Origin: Bullifex porci
Lineage (GTDB): Bacteria > Spirochaetota > Spirochaetia > Sphaerochaetales > Sphaerochaetaceae
DNA length: 64,000 nucleotides
Assembly: GCF_009695635.1 (NCBI RefSeq)
Contig: NZ_VUNN01000003.1
Span: forward strand, 1 to 64,000
Direction of reading: 5' to 3'
A program made the translations under genes and the position numbers. Below the pieces are notes generated by a model. It was not told the DNA's origin and did not search any database. It worked only from the letters and a program-made list of their open reading frames with translations. The stretch's first letter is position 1. The number at the start of each line of letters is the position of its first letter. Positions 7,144 to 16,913 of the stretch are shown in pieces.

Positions 7144-8439
7144 ATGATCGAACCATTAGTACTTAAGGGATTTAGAGACAGTCTTCCAAAGACAGAGATC
7201 CCAAGAAGAAAGATAATGAGAATGCTAGAGGATGTATTTACATCCTATGGCTTTGTACCAATAGATACACCTGCACTCGAATACACAAATGTATTGCTTG
7301 GAAAAGGTGGTGGCGAAACAGATAAGCAAATCTTCCACTTCCAGGATAATGGTAAGAGAGAGGTTGCTATGCGCTTTGATCTTACTGTCCCATTTGCTCG
7401 CTTTTTAGCTACAAACTTTTCTTCTCTTCCAATTCCTTTTAAGCGCTACCACATGAGTAAGGTATGGCGTGGAGAAAACCCTCAAAAGGGTCGATATAGA
7501 GAGTTTATCCAGTGCGACTTCGATATGGTAGGTGCTGATAACGCTCTATCAGATTATGAAATTCTTTCATTGATGGATGCTTCCTTTAAAGCATTAAGCA
7601 TTGAAGGCTATACCTTCCATGTATCACACAGAGGGTTATTTAATACCTTCTTGGAGCACAATGGTATCTTAGATAAGAGTGTTGATATCCTACGCTTAGT
7701 CGATAAGCTTAGAAAGATTGGAGAAGAGGAAGTTACAAAACAGTTAATTGAGCTAACTGAAAGTGAAGAAAAGGCAAAGAAGATTATCTCATATATCTCA
7801 AGAGCTGAGGATGAAAATTTCTTAGATTGTGTAAACCGTCTTGAAGCTTTAGCTGGTGGAGAGTGTGAGTCTTCAAATAGACTTAGAGAGATTTATGCAC
7901 TCTTACAAGCTCAAGGAATTGAAAAGCACTTTATCTTAGATCCTTCTATCACAAGAGGCTTAGATTACTACACAGGTATTGTATATGAAACCTTCCTCGA
8001 CGAGCTTCCATCTATTGGTTCTGTATGCTCAGGTGGTAGATATAATAACTTAACCTCACTATATAGTAAGGAATGCTTACAGGGTGTTGGCTCATCTATC
8101 GGTCTTGATAGACTTCTAGCTGCACTTGAAGAGCTTAAGCACCCTCTACTTAAAGAGGTTGCAAATGCAGATGTTATTATCTACATGAAGGAAGGACAAG
8201 AGAAGAAGGCAGTAGAGTGTGCTTCCATCTTAAGAGGTGAAGGAATAAAGACAGATATTTATCTCTTACCTGGAAAGAAGATGAAGGCCTTCTATGATTA
8301 CGCAGCTAAATGTGGTACACGCTTTGTTGTTATGTTCGATGATGATTGTAAGGAAAGCTTAAAGGATTTAATCACAAGAGATACAACAGCTGCAGACATT
8401 AATACAATTGCTAAGATAATAAAGGAGCACAATAGTTGA
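7144..8439 (+). CDS. hisS: Histidyl-tRNA synthetase
   Basis: 431 residues, class II aminoacyl-tRNA synthetase charging tRNA-His. Motif 2 is seen as SKVWRGENPQKGRYREFIQC, the histidine-binding motif as RGLDYYTGIVYE, and motif 3 as GVGSSIGLDRLLAAL, followed by an anticodon-binding domain (about residues 335-430). The start at 7144 follows GGAAACGGAGAA; an in-frame ATG at 7087 lacks a ribosome site and would run into the intergenic region. The stop overlaps the start of the next gene by 4 bases, so the two are translationally coupled. Confidence 0.96.
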   Translation: MIEPLVLKGFRDSLPKTEIPRRKIMRMLEDVFTSYGFVPIDTPALEYTNVLLGKGGGETDKQIFHFQDNGKREVAMRFDLTVPFARFLATNFSSLPIPFKRYHMSKVWRGENPQKGRYREFIQCDFDMVGADNALSDYEILSLMDASFKALSIEGYTFHVSHRGLFNTFLEHNGILDKSVDILRLVDKLRKIGEEEVTKQLIELTESEEKAKKIISYISRAEDENFLDCVNRLEALAGGECESSNRLREIYALLQAQGIEKHFILDPSITRGLDYYTGIVYETFLDELPSIGSVCSGGRYNNLTSLYSKECLQGVGSSIGLDRLLAALEELKHPLLKEVANADVIIYMKEGQEKKAVECASILRGEGIKTDIYLLPGKKMKAFYDYAAKCGTRFVVMFDDDCKESLKDLITRDTTAADINTIAKIIKEHNS

Positions 8440-10952
8440 TTAACTACCAACAGCTACCGGTTTATAAGCATAAAAAAGATATTCTTGATGCTCTAGAAAA
8501 GAACCAAGTAATTGTAATAGAAAGTCCTACCGGTAGTGGTAAGACTACTCAGCTTCCTATCATATTGATGGAGGCTGGGTATGATTTATCAGGCATGATT
8601 GGTATTACTCAGCCAAGAAGAATTGCTACTCTATCAATTTGTGAATACATTAAAAGTCAGCTTAAACTAGAGGGTAATCTATGTGCATATACTATGCGCT
8701 TTGCCGATACTAGTGATGAAACTACTAGAATTAAGATAATGACAGATGGAATTCTGCTACAGGAATTAAAGAGTGACCCACTACTCTCTCGCTACTCTGT
8801 TATTATGGTCGATGAAGCGCATGAAAGAAGTCTTAATATCGACTTTATTTTAGGCTTATTAAAGCAAATTACAGAAAAAAGAAAGGATTTAAAGGTAATA
8901 ATTAGCTCTGCAACAATTAATACTCAAAAGTTTTCTACATTTTTTGATGGTGCAAAAATAATCTCTATCGATGCTAAATTATTCCCTATAGAAATTAAGT
9001 ATATAAATCCATTTAAAGATAATAAGAGTGCTCTTGAAAAGCTTCAGCAAATTATAGATCCAAGAGAGCTAGAGGAGAAAGCAAATAGTCTTACTATATT
9101 AAATATAGTAGAGGATAATGTAAAAAATAAACGTGGAGATATCTTAATCTTCTGTAGTGGAGAGTATGAAATAAAGACATATGAGACAGCATTAAGAAAT
9201 GCTCCAATATGGTCCTCTCTACAGGTTTATCCTCTATATGGAAGACTCTCTAAGGAGGAACAGGAGAGAGTATTTATCCCTACTGCAGAGGGAAAAACAA
9301 AGGTTGTAATAGCAACTAATATTGCAGAAACTAGTATTACTATAGATGGTATTACCACAGTAATTGATTTAGGTGTTGCTAAGGTTAACTTCTACAACCA
9401 AAAGGACTTTACATCTGCTCTAGTTCCACTCCCAATTAGCCGATCAAGTGCCCAGCAAAGAGCTGGTAGAGCTGGTAGAACTCAAGAGGGAACATGCTAT
9501 AGGCTATATAGTGAAAAGAGCTTAGAGCAACGACCTGAATTCAACCAAGAGGAAATATTACGCTCTGATCTAGCTGAGGTTGCTCTTAGAATGAGTGATC
9601 TTGGTATTTACGATTATGAGAACTTCCTATTTATTACTAAGCCACAGCTAGCAGCACTTCACTCTGCTGAGGAAACTCTAAAGCTTATTAATGCAATAGA
9701 CGATAATAGACATCTAACCTCTATAGGTGAGATGATGGTTCAATTTCCTCTCCTACCTAGACACTCTAGAGTAATTGTAGAGGCAATAAGGAACTTCCCT
9801 TCTGTACTTAAGGAAGTATTAATTGCTACAGCCTTTTTATCAACAAAGGGACCATTTCTATACCCAAGAGGATATGAGATGGTTGCAAGAAAGCGCCAGG
9901 AGCGCTTCCAAAGTGCTAAATATGGAGACTTCTTTGGGTATTTAAAGCTCTTTAATGAATATAGCGCTCAGCTTGAGGCAGGAAAGAAGGATGCAGCAGC
10001 CTTCTTAAAGAAATACTACCTTGATGAGCAAACAATGAATGAAATTATTCACATCGAAGAGCAACTTGAAGAGATAGTATCTTCAATGCAAATTCCTATT
10101 ACTAGTGGTGGTAGTGTTAGTGAATATTTAACATGCTTAGCATCTGGCTTAATTCAATATGTTTGCTATCAATATTCAAGAGGTGTATATCGCTCCTTAA
10201 CAGCTAATCAAATATATATACATCCATCCTCATCCTGGTTTGCAGCTCCTCCAAAGTTTTTACTAGCAGGTGAAATCGTAAAGACATCTAGAATGTTTGC
10301 ACGTACCGTTTCCCCTCTTGATAGCAATACCTTAAACCTCCTTGATAAGAGCTTAATTGAGGCACTCGTCAAAAATAAAAAGGAAAAGAAGAAGGAAGAG
10401 GAGGAGAAAAAGGTTCAGGGCGACTTTATTAGAATCTTTGATAGAGATTATCCTCTTACAACAAAGAAAAAGAAAACAAGTGCTATTATTCCTCTTTTCG
10501 ATCTTCCATACCTTGTTAAGAAGGGCTTTGAGCGTGGTAAGGTTAGAAAGATTAATGTCTTCTTAAAGGAGAATAACGCTTTTACTACAAAGGCTGTAAA
10601 GCTAAAGGATTTAGTCCAAGAAGGTGCAATCGTTAAGACCGATAAGACATTATCAACATACTCTAATAAGAACTTCGATTTAGAAAAGAATTATAAAGAG
10701 GTTGAAAAGGAATTAGATAATCTATTTTGTCCATATGTAAATAACCAGATTCTGTTTGTTGGCTTAAAGTATATAGATAATAATAAAAAATTCTGCTTTA
10801 AGCTCTATAGTACAATTACTGGTATGATCGATGATACGTACTATGCACTATCAGAGATGAATATTAGGACAAAGGAAAATACAAAGCTTAAAAAGAAGGT
10901 TACCTCTCTTTTAAAGCAAATTGATGAAATTGTTGACTATAGCGCTGAATAA
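8436..10952 (+). CDS. DEAH-box ATP-dependent RNA helicase, HrpA-like
   Basis: 838 residues. Motifs in order are Walker A PTGSGKTTQ (residues 31-39), QPRRIATLS, DEAH (126-129), SSATIN, TNIAETSITIDG and QQRAGRAGR (340-348), then the HA2 helical domain and an OB-fold region typical of HrpA/HrpB and Prp-type helicases. A Lys/Glu-rich tract (KKEKKKEEEEKK, about 647-660) interrupts the C-terminal part. The start is TTG, supported by AGGAG 8 bases upstream inside hisS, with a TTGA overlap. A role in mRNA or ribosome metabolism is likely; HrpA itself acts on stalled ribosomes. It is shorter than E. coli HrpA. Confidence 0.88.
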   Translation: MINYQQLPVYKHKKDILDALEKNQVIVIESPTGSGKTTQLPIILMEAGYDLSGMIGITQPRRIATLSICEYIKSQLKLEGNLCAYTMRFADTSDETTRIKIMTDGILLQELKSDPLLSRYSVIMVDEAHERSLNIDFILGLLKQITEKRKDLKVIISSATINTQKFSTFFDGAKIISIDAKLFPIEIKYINPFKDNKSALEKLQQIIDPRELEEKANSLTILNIVEDNVKNKRGDILIFCSGEYEIKTYETALRNAPIWSSLQVYPLYGRLSKEEQERVFIPTAEGKTKVVIATNIAETSITIDGITTVIDLGVAKVNFYNQKDFTSALVPLPISRSSAQQRAGRAGRTQEGTCYRLYSEKSLEQRPEFNQEEILRSDLAEVALRMSDLGIYDYENFLFITKPQLAALHSAEETLKLINAIDDNRHLTSIGEMMVQFPLLPRHSRVIVEAIRNFPSVLKEVLIATAFLSTKGPFLYPRGYEMVARKRQERFQSAKYGDFFGYLKLFNEYSAQLEAGKKDAAAFLKKYYLDEQTMNEIIHIEEQLEEIVSSMQIPITSGGSVSEYLTCLASGLIQYVCYQYSRGVYRSLTANQIYIHPSSSWFAAPPKFLLAGEIVKTSRMFARTVSPLDSNTLNLLDKSLIEALVKNKKEKKKEEEEKKVQGDFIRIFDRDYPLTTKKKKTSAIIPLFDLPYLVKKGFERGKVRKINVFLKENNAFTTKAVKLKDLVQEGAIVKTDKTLSTYSNKNFDLEKNYKEVEKELDNLFCPYVNNQILFVGLKYIDNNKKFCFKLYSTITGMIDDTYYALSEMNIRTKENTKLKKKVTSLLKQIDEIVDYSAE

Positions 10953-10955
10953 AAA

Positions 10956-10992
10956 AATAACCATAAAGTCTCATAATGGCTTTATGGTTATT
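10956..10992. terminator. Bidirectional terminator between the helicase and aroB
   Basis: A 13-bp perfect stem AATAACCATAAAG (10956-10968) and CTTTATGGTTATT (10980-10992) with an 11-base loop, lying between two convergent genes, with an A-run on its left side that gives a U-run to the aroB transcript. Confidence 0.8.
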
Positions 10993-10998
10993 AGCTCT

Positions 10999-12066
10999 TT
11001 ATTTTATTCTAGGACTTGCAATAACTATTCTTTGAACAAGCTTCATATCAAGTGGCTTTAATACAGGCTTTCCAAAGCCCTCTATTAGAACAAATTTTAC
11101 ATTACCACTCATTCTCTTTTTATCCTTTCCAATTGCTTCTTGGAAATCAAGCCACTCGCCACGCCCTACTCTATAGGACATATCAAAAGGATACATTTCA
11201 AATAAGCTACTTACTTTTTTATAGAATGCTTCATCTATTAAGCCAAGCTCATAGCTTGCCTCAAAGGCTCTTCCACATCCCCAAGCTACAGCCTTTCCGT
11301 GGCTAATACCTGAAAAATGAGTAATTGATTCAAGTGCATGAGCAAATGTATGACCTAAGTTTAAAGCACTACGAATACCCTTCTTCTCCTCAGGATCTCT
11401 TTCAATGTAGTTATTCTTTACAGCGATAGATAGCTTAACCATCTCAGTAACTGTAGCTCTATCACGATTAAGAACCTTATCCTTATTATTAACTAGGAAA
11501 TTGTAAAGGTCCTCATTATCACTTAAGATAGCATGCTTTAATACTTCCCCCAGTCCTGAGATATACTCACTTTCTGATAGTGTTCTTAATACATCACTTG
11601 ATATTAAAACATCCTGTGCTGGATTAAAGGTTCCAATTAAATTTTTAGCCCCAGCATAGTCTATTGCTGTCTTTCCACCTACAGAGGCATCAACCATACA
11701 AAGTAAGGTGGTAGGAACTAAGATAAGCTTAGTACCCCTCATATAAAGAGAGGAAGCTAATGCTGTCATATCACAAACAACTCCACCGCCAAATGCAATA
11801 AAATAGGAATCTCTAGCAAGGTGAAAATCTAGAGCGGCAGAGATTATTCTTTCTATACTCTTCCAATTCTTACTCTTTTCACCACTCTCTAATACTATTC
11901 TATTAGGTGGAAGATTCTTAAATAGAGGAGCTGTATTAGTATCAAAGACCCAAAGGGCGTTTAGTCCATAGCTTGATAATTTAGATGATAAATCTTTAAT
12001 ACTATCGGCGAAAAAAACATCTGTTGTTTTTCCGCCCTGTAATGTGACTGTAAAAACCTTTTCCAT
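10999..12066 (-). CDS. aroB: 3-dehydroquinate synthase
   Basis: 355 residues, normal length. It converts DAHP to 3-dehydroquinate in the shikimate pathway, using NAD and a divalent metal. The signature blocks are AFGGGVVCDMTALASSLYMR, LVPTTLLCMVDASVGGKTAI, SGLGEVLKHAIL (metal ligand Glu) and NLGHTFAHALE (metal ligand His). It stands alone here, away from other aro genes. The ATG has no Shine-Dalgarno sequence and a -10-like TAAAAT ends 6 bases before it, so the transcript is probably leaderless. Confidence 0.95.
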   Translation of the reverse strand: MEKVFTVTLQGGKTTDVFFADSIKDLSSKLSSYGLNALWVFDTNTAPLFKNLPPNRIVLESGEKSKNWKSIERIISAALDFHLARDSYFIAFGGGVVCDMTALASSLYMRGTKLILVPTTLLCMVDASVGGKTAIDYAGAKNLIGTFNPAQDVLISSDVLRTLSESEYISGLGEVLKHAILSDNEDLYNFLVNNKDKVLNRDRATVTEMVKLSIAVKNNYIERDPEEKKGIRSALNLGHTFAHALESITHFSGISHGKAVAWGCGRAFEASYELGLIDEAFYKKVSSLFEMYPFDMSYRVGRGEWLDFQEAIGKDKKRMSGNVKFVLIEGFGKPVLKPLDMKLVQRIVIASPRIK

Positions 12067-12072
12067 GTATTT

Positions 12073-12078
12073 ATTTTA
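12073..12078 (-). promoter_or_regulatory. -10 box of aroB, likely leaderless start
   Basis: On the minus strand TAAAAT is followed by AAATAC and then the ATG at 12066. Initiation 7 bases after the box would fall on the start codon. The -35 region is poor. Confidence 0.4.
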
Positions 12079-12145
12079 CAAACAATGATACAACTAATAA
12101 ATAGCCTACTTGAAAAAAAAGTATGCATTCTGAGAAAATAGAGTT

Positions 12146-13270
12146 ATGTTAGATTCATATTATTTTGATAACGCTGCTACTACAAAGATAAGTAGCGACG
12201 CACTCAATAGTTATATAGAAACAAGCTTAAATTATCCAGGAAACCCTTCTTCTAAGCATACACTTGGATTAGAAGCTAAAAAGGAGCTTGAAAGAGCAAG
12301 GGTAGGCTTTTCAAATATTTTACATACAAAGCCTGAGCAGCTATTCTTCACTAGTGGAGCTAGCGAAGCAATTAGTATTGTTATCTCATCCCTTCTTTGG
12401 CTTAAGAGACCAGGAAGAGTTATATTTTCAGCTATAGAGCATGAAGCAGTTCTTTCCTTTGCTCCAATACTAAAGGAAAAGGGCTTTGATGTTGTTATAT
12501 TAAAAGCTAAGGGTGGATATGTCACTCCAGAGGAGCTTGAAGGTGCTTTAACTCCAGAGACTAAGCTAGTTGCAATTCAAGCTGTTAATAATGTAGTTGG
12601 CACTATAAATGATATAAAAGCACTTGTTAAGGTTGTAAGAAGGAAGGAGGAGGAGTTTAAAAGAAAGATTTTCTTTTTCTCAGACTCTGTTCAAGCACTT
12701 GGAAAAATTGATCTAAACCTTACAGATTTAGATATCGATGGAGCTTCATTTTCATCACATAAAATACATGGTCCAAGAGGTATAGGACTTCTATATTTAA
12801 AGCGTGGTGTAATACAAGCCTTAGCTAAAGCAGGTGGTCAAGAAAAGGGAGTTAGAGGTGGAACTGAAAATCTTCCTGCAATAGTTTCATTCTATACTGC
12901 TCTAAAAGAGTTTAAACCAAGGAGTAATATCCTAGATTTAAATTTAAAATTAAGAGAGATATTTATTAACAACAATATAAAGGTACTCTCCCCTGCTAAT
13001 AACATAACAGGCTATGTACTTACTATCACTACTCCACTTCCTTCAGAAGTATTAACTAGAATGCTTAGTGATGAGGGCTTTGCTGTGTCCTCTGGCTCTG
13101 CTTGTTCAAATAACGCTAAAGGAAAGAGTGAAAATGTTATTTTAGCCTTAGGCTACACTCCGCAGGATGCAAAAGGAACTATTAGAATATCATTTTCACC
13201 AGAAAGTGATGAAAAAATTGCTCTAGAGCTTGCACAAACAATTATAAAAAAGGTAAATGAATTTAAATGA
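12146..13270 (+). CDS. Cysteine desulfurase (NifS/IscS class)
   Basis: 374 residues, PLP enzyme taking sulfur from cysteine as a protein persulfide. DNAATTKIS opens the fold, SSHKIHGPRGIG contains the PLP lysine (Lys206) and SSGSACSNN contains the active-site Cys320 on a loop of the type seen in class I enzymes. It is directly followed by thiI with an ATGA overlap, so its main job here is probably to pass sulfur to ThiI for tRNA 4-thiouridine and/or thiamine thiazole. No iscU or suf gene is adjacent. No clear Shine-Dalgarno sequence precedes the ATG. Confidence 0.93.
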   Translation: MLDSYYFDNAATTKISSDALNSYIETSLNYPGNPSSKHTLGLEAKKELERARVGFSNILHTKPEQLFFTSGASEAISIVISSLLWLKRPGRVIFSAIEHEAVLSFAPILKEKGFDVVILKAKGGYVTPEELEGALTPETKLVAIQAVNNVVGTINDIKALVKVVRRKEEEFKRKIFFFSDSVQALGKIDLNLTDLDIDGASFSSHKIHGPRGIGLLYLKRGVIQALAKAGGQEKGVRGGTENLPAIVSFYTALKEFKPRSNILDLNLKLREIFINNNIKVLSPANNITGYVLTITTPLPSEVLTRMLSDEGFAVSSGSACSNNAKGKSENVILALGYTPQDAKGTIRISFSPESDEKIALELAQTIIKKVNEFK

Positions 13271-14457
13271 AGAAATTATATTTAATAAAGCTTGGTGAGA
13301 TATCACTTAAGGGTCAAAATAGAGCATTATTCGAAAATAGATTAAGACATAATATTAAGGATAAGCTAAGACCATATCACTCAAACGTTGTAAAGCAAAA
13401 GGGTAGAATCTTTTTCTACATAGATGAGGAGTGTCCAGATGAGGTAATTGATAAGGCTTTATCAACAACATTTGGTATCATCGCATATGCAGAGGCTGTA
13501 GTTTGCGAAAAGAATATGGAGGTAATCAGAAGTAAGGCTGAATATCTCTTAAAGAAAGCAGGCTTAAGCGGCAAGGAAACATTTAAGGTCCATGCTAGAA
13601 GAGAGGATAAGGGCTTTGCACTTTCAAGCTATGATATTGCATGTGATCTTGCAGATTTAATTCATAATATCTACCCAGATATGAGAGTTGACCTTACAAA
13701 TCCAGATTTTGTTCTCAATGTAGAAATTCGTAGTGAAGCTTATCTATATACAAGCCAAAAGAAGGGCATCGGCGGACTTCCAGCTGGAACGGCAGGAAAG
13801 GGTATTTTACTACTCTCTGGTGGTATCGACTCCCCTGTTGCAGGCTTTGAGATGGCAAAGAGAGGTGTTAATCTCGATTGTCTCTATTTCCACGCTTATC
13901 CATATACTAGTGATGAAGCGTTAGAAAAGGTAAAAACCTTAGCAAAGCTAATTAGCCCTTACTTGGGCGGAACAAGACTCTTTGTTGTTCCATTTACTCA
14001 GCAACAGCTCTGGATTAGAGATCATGCATATGAGGATGAGACAACATTAATGTTTAGAGCCTGCATGATGCAGGTTGCTGAAAGACTTTGTAAGCAGAGA
14101 GGCTATAACGCTATTATCACAGGTGAAGCATTAAGCCAGGTTGCTTCACAAACTCTTCCTGCTATGGCCTTTACCGATAGCATGACAGAATATCTAGTAC
14201 TTAGACCATTAGTTGGTATGGATAAGGAAGAGATAATTACAATTAGTAAAAAAATAGGAACCTATGAAACCTCAATACTTCCATTTGAAGATTGCTGTGT
14301 AATATTCTCTCCAAAGCACCCTGTAACTAATCCAGATAAAAAGCTAATGACTAAGCATTTTGAAAAGCTTGAAATGGATAAAATGCTTGATCAAGCAGTA
14401 GAAGAAACTCAAATCTTTGCCTACAACGCTAAAGGCGAAGAGATAGAAAATAATTAA
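13267..14457 (+). CDS. thiI: tRNA 4-thiouridine synthetase ThiI
   Basis: 396 residues with the ThiI layout: an N-terminal ferredoxin-like domain and THUMP domain (about 1-165), then a PP-loop ATPase with LLLSGGIDSP (181-190). It adenylates U8 of tRNA and inserts sulfur received from the cysteine desulfurase encoded just upstream. The E. coli C-terminal rhodanese domain is absent, as in many non-enteric ThiI proteins; a CC pair in EDCCVIFSPKHP near residue 343 is present. The start overlaps the previous stop by 4 bases. Confidence 0.94.
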   Translation: MKKLYLIKLGEISLKGQNRALFENRLRHNIKDKLRPYHSNVVKQKGRIFFYIDEECPDEVIDKALSTTFGIIAYAEAVVCEKNMEVIRSKAEYLLKKAGLSGKETFKVHARREDKGFALSSYDIACDLADLIHNIYPDMRVDLTNPDFVLNVEIRSEAYLYTSQKKGIGGLPAGTAGKGILLLSGGIDSPVAGFEMAKRGVNLDCLYFHAYPYTSDEALEKVKTLAKLISPYLGGTRLFVVPFTQQQLWIRDHAYEDETTLMFRACMMQVAERLCKQRGYNAIITGEALSQVASQTLPAMAFTDSMTEYLVLRPLVGMDKEEIITISKKIGTYETSILPFEDCCVIFSPKHPVTNPDKKLMTKHFEKLEMDKMLDQAVEETQIFAYNAKGEEIENN

Positions 14458-14465
14458 GATATAAA

Positions 14466-14499
14466 TGCACAGAGTAAAAAAGCTTTGTGCAATTTTTTT
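14466..14499 (+). terminator. Terminator after thiI
   Basis: Stem TGCACAGAG (14466-14474) with CTTTGTGCA (14483-14491), one G-U pair, then a run of seven T at 14493-14499. Confidence 0.85.
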
Positions 14500-14644
14500 C
14501 GTTTGTAATCTTAGGTAATTATTTTTCAAATTGTAAATCAAACATTTTAAGCAAAAAATATAACAAAATAAACATAAATATTTGAGAAAATACAACAGAT
14601 AGGTTATATTAGAAGAACAAAATCTTATTAATAGGTGGTAAGAC

Positions 14645-14767
14645 ATGAAAAAGAATTTTATGTTCGTATGCATTGCACTTCTTTTAGCAATGACTCTTGT
14701 CGTATCTTGTGAAAACAAGACCCCTGTTGTTGAAAAGTTTACAGTTACTTTTGACACCGACGGGGGG
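14645..14767 (+). pseudogene. 5' fragment of an InlB-repeat surface lipoprotein gene
   Basis: ATG at 14645 after GGTGG encodes MKKNFMFVCIALLLAMTLVV then SC, a signal peptide with lipobox LVVSC, so Cys22 would be lipidated. The mature part begins ENKTPVVEK and enters an InlB B-repeat (VTFDTDGG), where an IS1182-family element interrupts it in a run of G. The interrupted frame ends in the element at 14779. The rest of the gene resumes at 16914 in the matching frame. As it stands only a 44-residue peptide is made. Confidence 0.85.
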
Positions 14768-14895
14768 AGACTGTCCTAAAAGTCTGAGAAACTAAAATTA
14801 AAATTCAGCTTAGTAAAGCTATTAAAAATAGTCTAAAACAACTCTTAAAACCTCTTAAAAATCTTATTTAATTTATTATAATACAAGTATTTATC

Positions 14896-14924
14896 TTGAT
14901 TAAAAGTGCTTAATTTGATATCAT
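14896..14924 (+). promoter_or_regulatory. Transposase promoter
   Basis: TTGATT (14896-14901), 17-base spacer, TATCAT (14919-14924) with an upstream TG making an extended -10. The predicted +1 (about 14931) abuts the transposase ATG at 14932, and there is no Shine-Dalgarno sequence, so the mRNA would be leaderless. Confidence 0.5.
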
Positions 14925-14931
14925 ATTATGC

Positions 14932-16728
14932 ATGGAATATGTAATAGGAACAAACAGAAATCAACTAGAATTTACATCATTAGACATGATGGTAAGTGAG
15001 GATTCTCCTGTTAGAGTAATAGATTCTTTTGTTGAAAAGACGTTAAAAGGTAAAATTTCATTAAAATATAGCGAACGCCCAGCTATGGGAAGACCATCAT
15101 ATAATCCATTAACACTAGTAAAGCTATATTTATATGGATATATGTCTGGAGTAAAGTCATCAAGAAAGCTAGCACGATTAGTAAAAGTTAATATAGAGGC
15201 AATGTGGCTGGTAGAAGGCTTAAAGCCAGACTTTAGAACAATATCTGATTTCAGAAAGAATAATATTGAAGCAATAGTAGCTGTATTTGTAAAGTTTAGA
15301 GAGTTTTGTTCAACGGATCTTGTTAAAGCAACAGGTAAGAATGTATTTAGTGGTTATAAAGCAATAGATGGAACAAAGATAAGAGCTGTTCAAGCTAAGG
15401 ATGGAGTTTATACAGCAAACAAAATAGATGACAGGATCGCTAATGATAATAGTAGAATAGCTGAAATAAAAAACTATCTTAGTGAATTAGATGCAAATGA
15501 TTATATAGAAAATAATGAAGAACTTAAGATTAAGAAAGATGAATTAGAAAAAGCCTTAAAGGCATACGAGGATAGAAAAGAAAAGCATGAAACTATACGC
15601 AAAGTTGTCGAAGAGACAGGAGAGCAGTATGCAGAAAATGATTGTGAATCAAGATTAATGAAAAACCACTATGGTGGATATAATCCATCATATAATGTTC
15701 AAACAGCTGTAGATAGTGAAAGCCATATGATAGAGAATGTGGACGTAACAAACCAGTGCACTGATCATGGTTTAATAGAGCAAACAGCTCTTGGATGTGG
15801 AAAAGAAGATGGTGAAATAGTAGAAATTGTTGCTGATAATGGCTATGAACAACCAGAAGATATGGCAGCATGTTTAGAAAATGGTATAAAGCCAAATGTA
15901 TTTCTCTCAAAAGTTGAAAATGAAGAAGGCTACAAAGTCCATAAGAAGGAAATTGAATTAAGCTTTGACTACGAAGAAAAAGAAATAACTGAAGAGGAAA
16001 AGAATTCTTCAAAAAGAGAAGATATAAAGAAATGTTTACATGCTGGAGTTGTTCCTAATTGCTATAAAAAATGTCTTGAAGTTGAGAAAGATGAAGAAGG
16101 AAATGTATTAGTAAAGACTTCTAAAGTTTATGATGTTAGTAAAGAAGACCCTATGGGAATTGATAATCTAACAGATGAGCAAAAGATAGAATTAGCAACT
16201 AAAGGATACTTTGTTAGAGATATAAAGGCTGATAGAGTTTATTGTCCTGCTGGTACGATACTAAGACACAAAGCTGTTAAAGCAAATGGTGCAATTAGAT
16301 ATGTAAACAAACTAGCATGTTCTAAATGCCCTTTTAAAGAGAAGTGCTTTAAAGCATCGAAGACAACTAGATGGAAAGAAATAGATTTTTCTAAAGACTG
16401 TAGAATTAAAAAGGCTAACTTTAGAACTGATGGTAAAGATGAAGATATAGCTGAGATTCCAAAAGCTATAACAACCAGGACACAAGTTAGAGTTAAAAAG
16501 AAAGTAATTTTTAGGTTTAAACCAGATAGAGAGAAATTGGATAACCGTAAATGTCTTTCAGAGCATCCTTTTGGAACTATTAAAAGATATATGAATGGAG
16601 ATCATTTCCTATTAAAAGGTATTAGAAAAGTAAAGGCAGAGATATGTCTTACTGCTCTTGGTTATAACTTTAAAAGGTTAATTTCAATATTTCCAACAAC
16701 AACTCTAATGACCGCATTAGGTAAATAA
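14932..16728 (+). CDS. IS1182-family transposase (DDE)
   Basis: 598 residues, apparently intact. The N-terminal part has the family look: SPVRVIDSFV, ERPAMGRPSYNPLTLVKLY and RKLARLVKVNIEAMWL. The catalytic residues can be placed as Asp146 in KAIDGTK, Asp302 in VADNGYE and Glu544 in LSEHPFGTIK. A long insertion between the second Asp and the Glu contains a Cys cluster (LACSKCPFKEKCF) normal for this family. The gene spans nearly the whole element. Long Ser/Leu/His-rich frames on the opposite strand are shadows. Confidence 0.93.
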   Translation: MEYVIGTNRNQLEFTSLDMMVSEDSPVRVIDSFVEKTLKGKISLKYSERPAMGRPSYNPLTLVKLYLYGYMSGVKSSRKLARLVKVNIEAMWLVEGLKPDFRTISDFRKNNIEAIVAVFVKFREFCSTDLVKATGKNVFSGYKAIDGTKIRAVQAKDGVYTANKIDDRIANDNSRIAEIKNYLSELDANDYIENNEELKIKKDELEKALKAYEDRKEKHETIRKVVEETGEQYAENDCESRLMKNHYGGYNPSYNVQTAVDSESHMIENVDVTNQCTDHGLIEQTALGCGKEDGEIVEIVADNGYEQPEDMAACLENGIKPNVFLSKVENEEGYKVHKKEIELSFDYEEKEITEEEKNSSKREDIKKCLHAGVVPNCYKKCLEVEKDEEGNVLVKTSKVYDVSKEDPMGIDNLTDEQKIELATKGYFVRDIKADRVYCPAGTILRHKAVKANGAIRYVNKLACSKCPFKEKCFKASKTTRWKEIDFSKDCRIKKANFRTDGKDEDIAEIPKAITTRTQVRVKKKVIFRFKPDREKLDNRKCLSEHPFGTIKRYMNGDHFLLKGIRKVKAEICLTALGYNFKRLISIFPTTTLMTALGK

Positions 16729-16729
16729 T

Positions 16730-16760
16730 GCGGGAAATAGAGGGAAACCGCTATTTTTAT
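16730..16760 (+). terminator. Hairpin after the IS1182 transposase
   Basis: GCGG (16730-16733) pairs with CCGC (16748-16751) before TATTTTTATT; an alternative fold pairs AAATAG with CTATTT. A second hairpin, CTCTCAGA/TCTGAGAG (16833-16840 and 16856-16863), lies further inside the element end. Confidence 0.5.
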
Positions 16761-16913
16761 TAATGATACTTTTAAGGCTTAAAAATTAGGCCTCATTTTT
16801 TACACAACAAACTATAAAATTATAAAAAAGAGCTCTCAGAAGCCCTCTATGATGCTCTGAGAGGCAAATATAGGAGTAAAAAATGGCTAATAAATGGACT
16901 TTTAGGACGCTCT

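Larger units (their letters stand above)
14768..16913 (+). mobile_element. IS1182-family insertion sequence, complete
   Basis: About 2146 bp bounded by inverted repeats: AGACTGTCCTAAAAGTC at 14768-14784 against the complement of 16897-16913, with 12 perfect inner base pairs (14773-14784 and 16897-16908) and two mismatches near the tip. It carries one intact transposase. Both flanks are G tracts (6 on the left, 9 on the right), so the target duplication is a run of G of uncertain length. The element splits a lipoprotein gene that reads in the same direction. Confidence 0.88.

Noticed and set aside
8400-8480. Possible frameshift joining hisS and the helicase gene
   Set aside because: The two products are complete members of different families, and a Shine-Dalgarno sequence precedes the TTG start, so this is normal translational coupling.
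10357-10566. Basic Arg/Lys-rich frame overlapping the helicase gene
   Set aside because: It is a frame shadow of the Lys/Glu-rich tract in the helicase.
15593-16012. Long Leu/His-rich open frame on the minus strand inside the IS1182 transposase
   Set aside because: It is antisense to a clearly conserved transposase, has biased low-complexity composition and no ribosome site.
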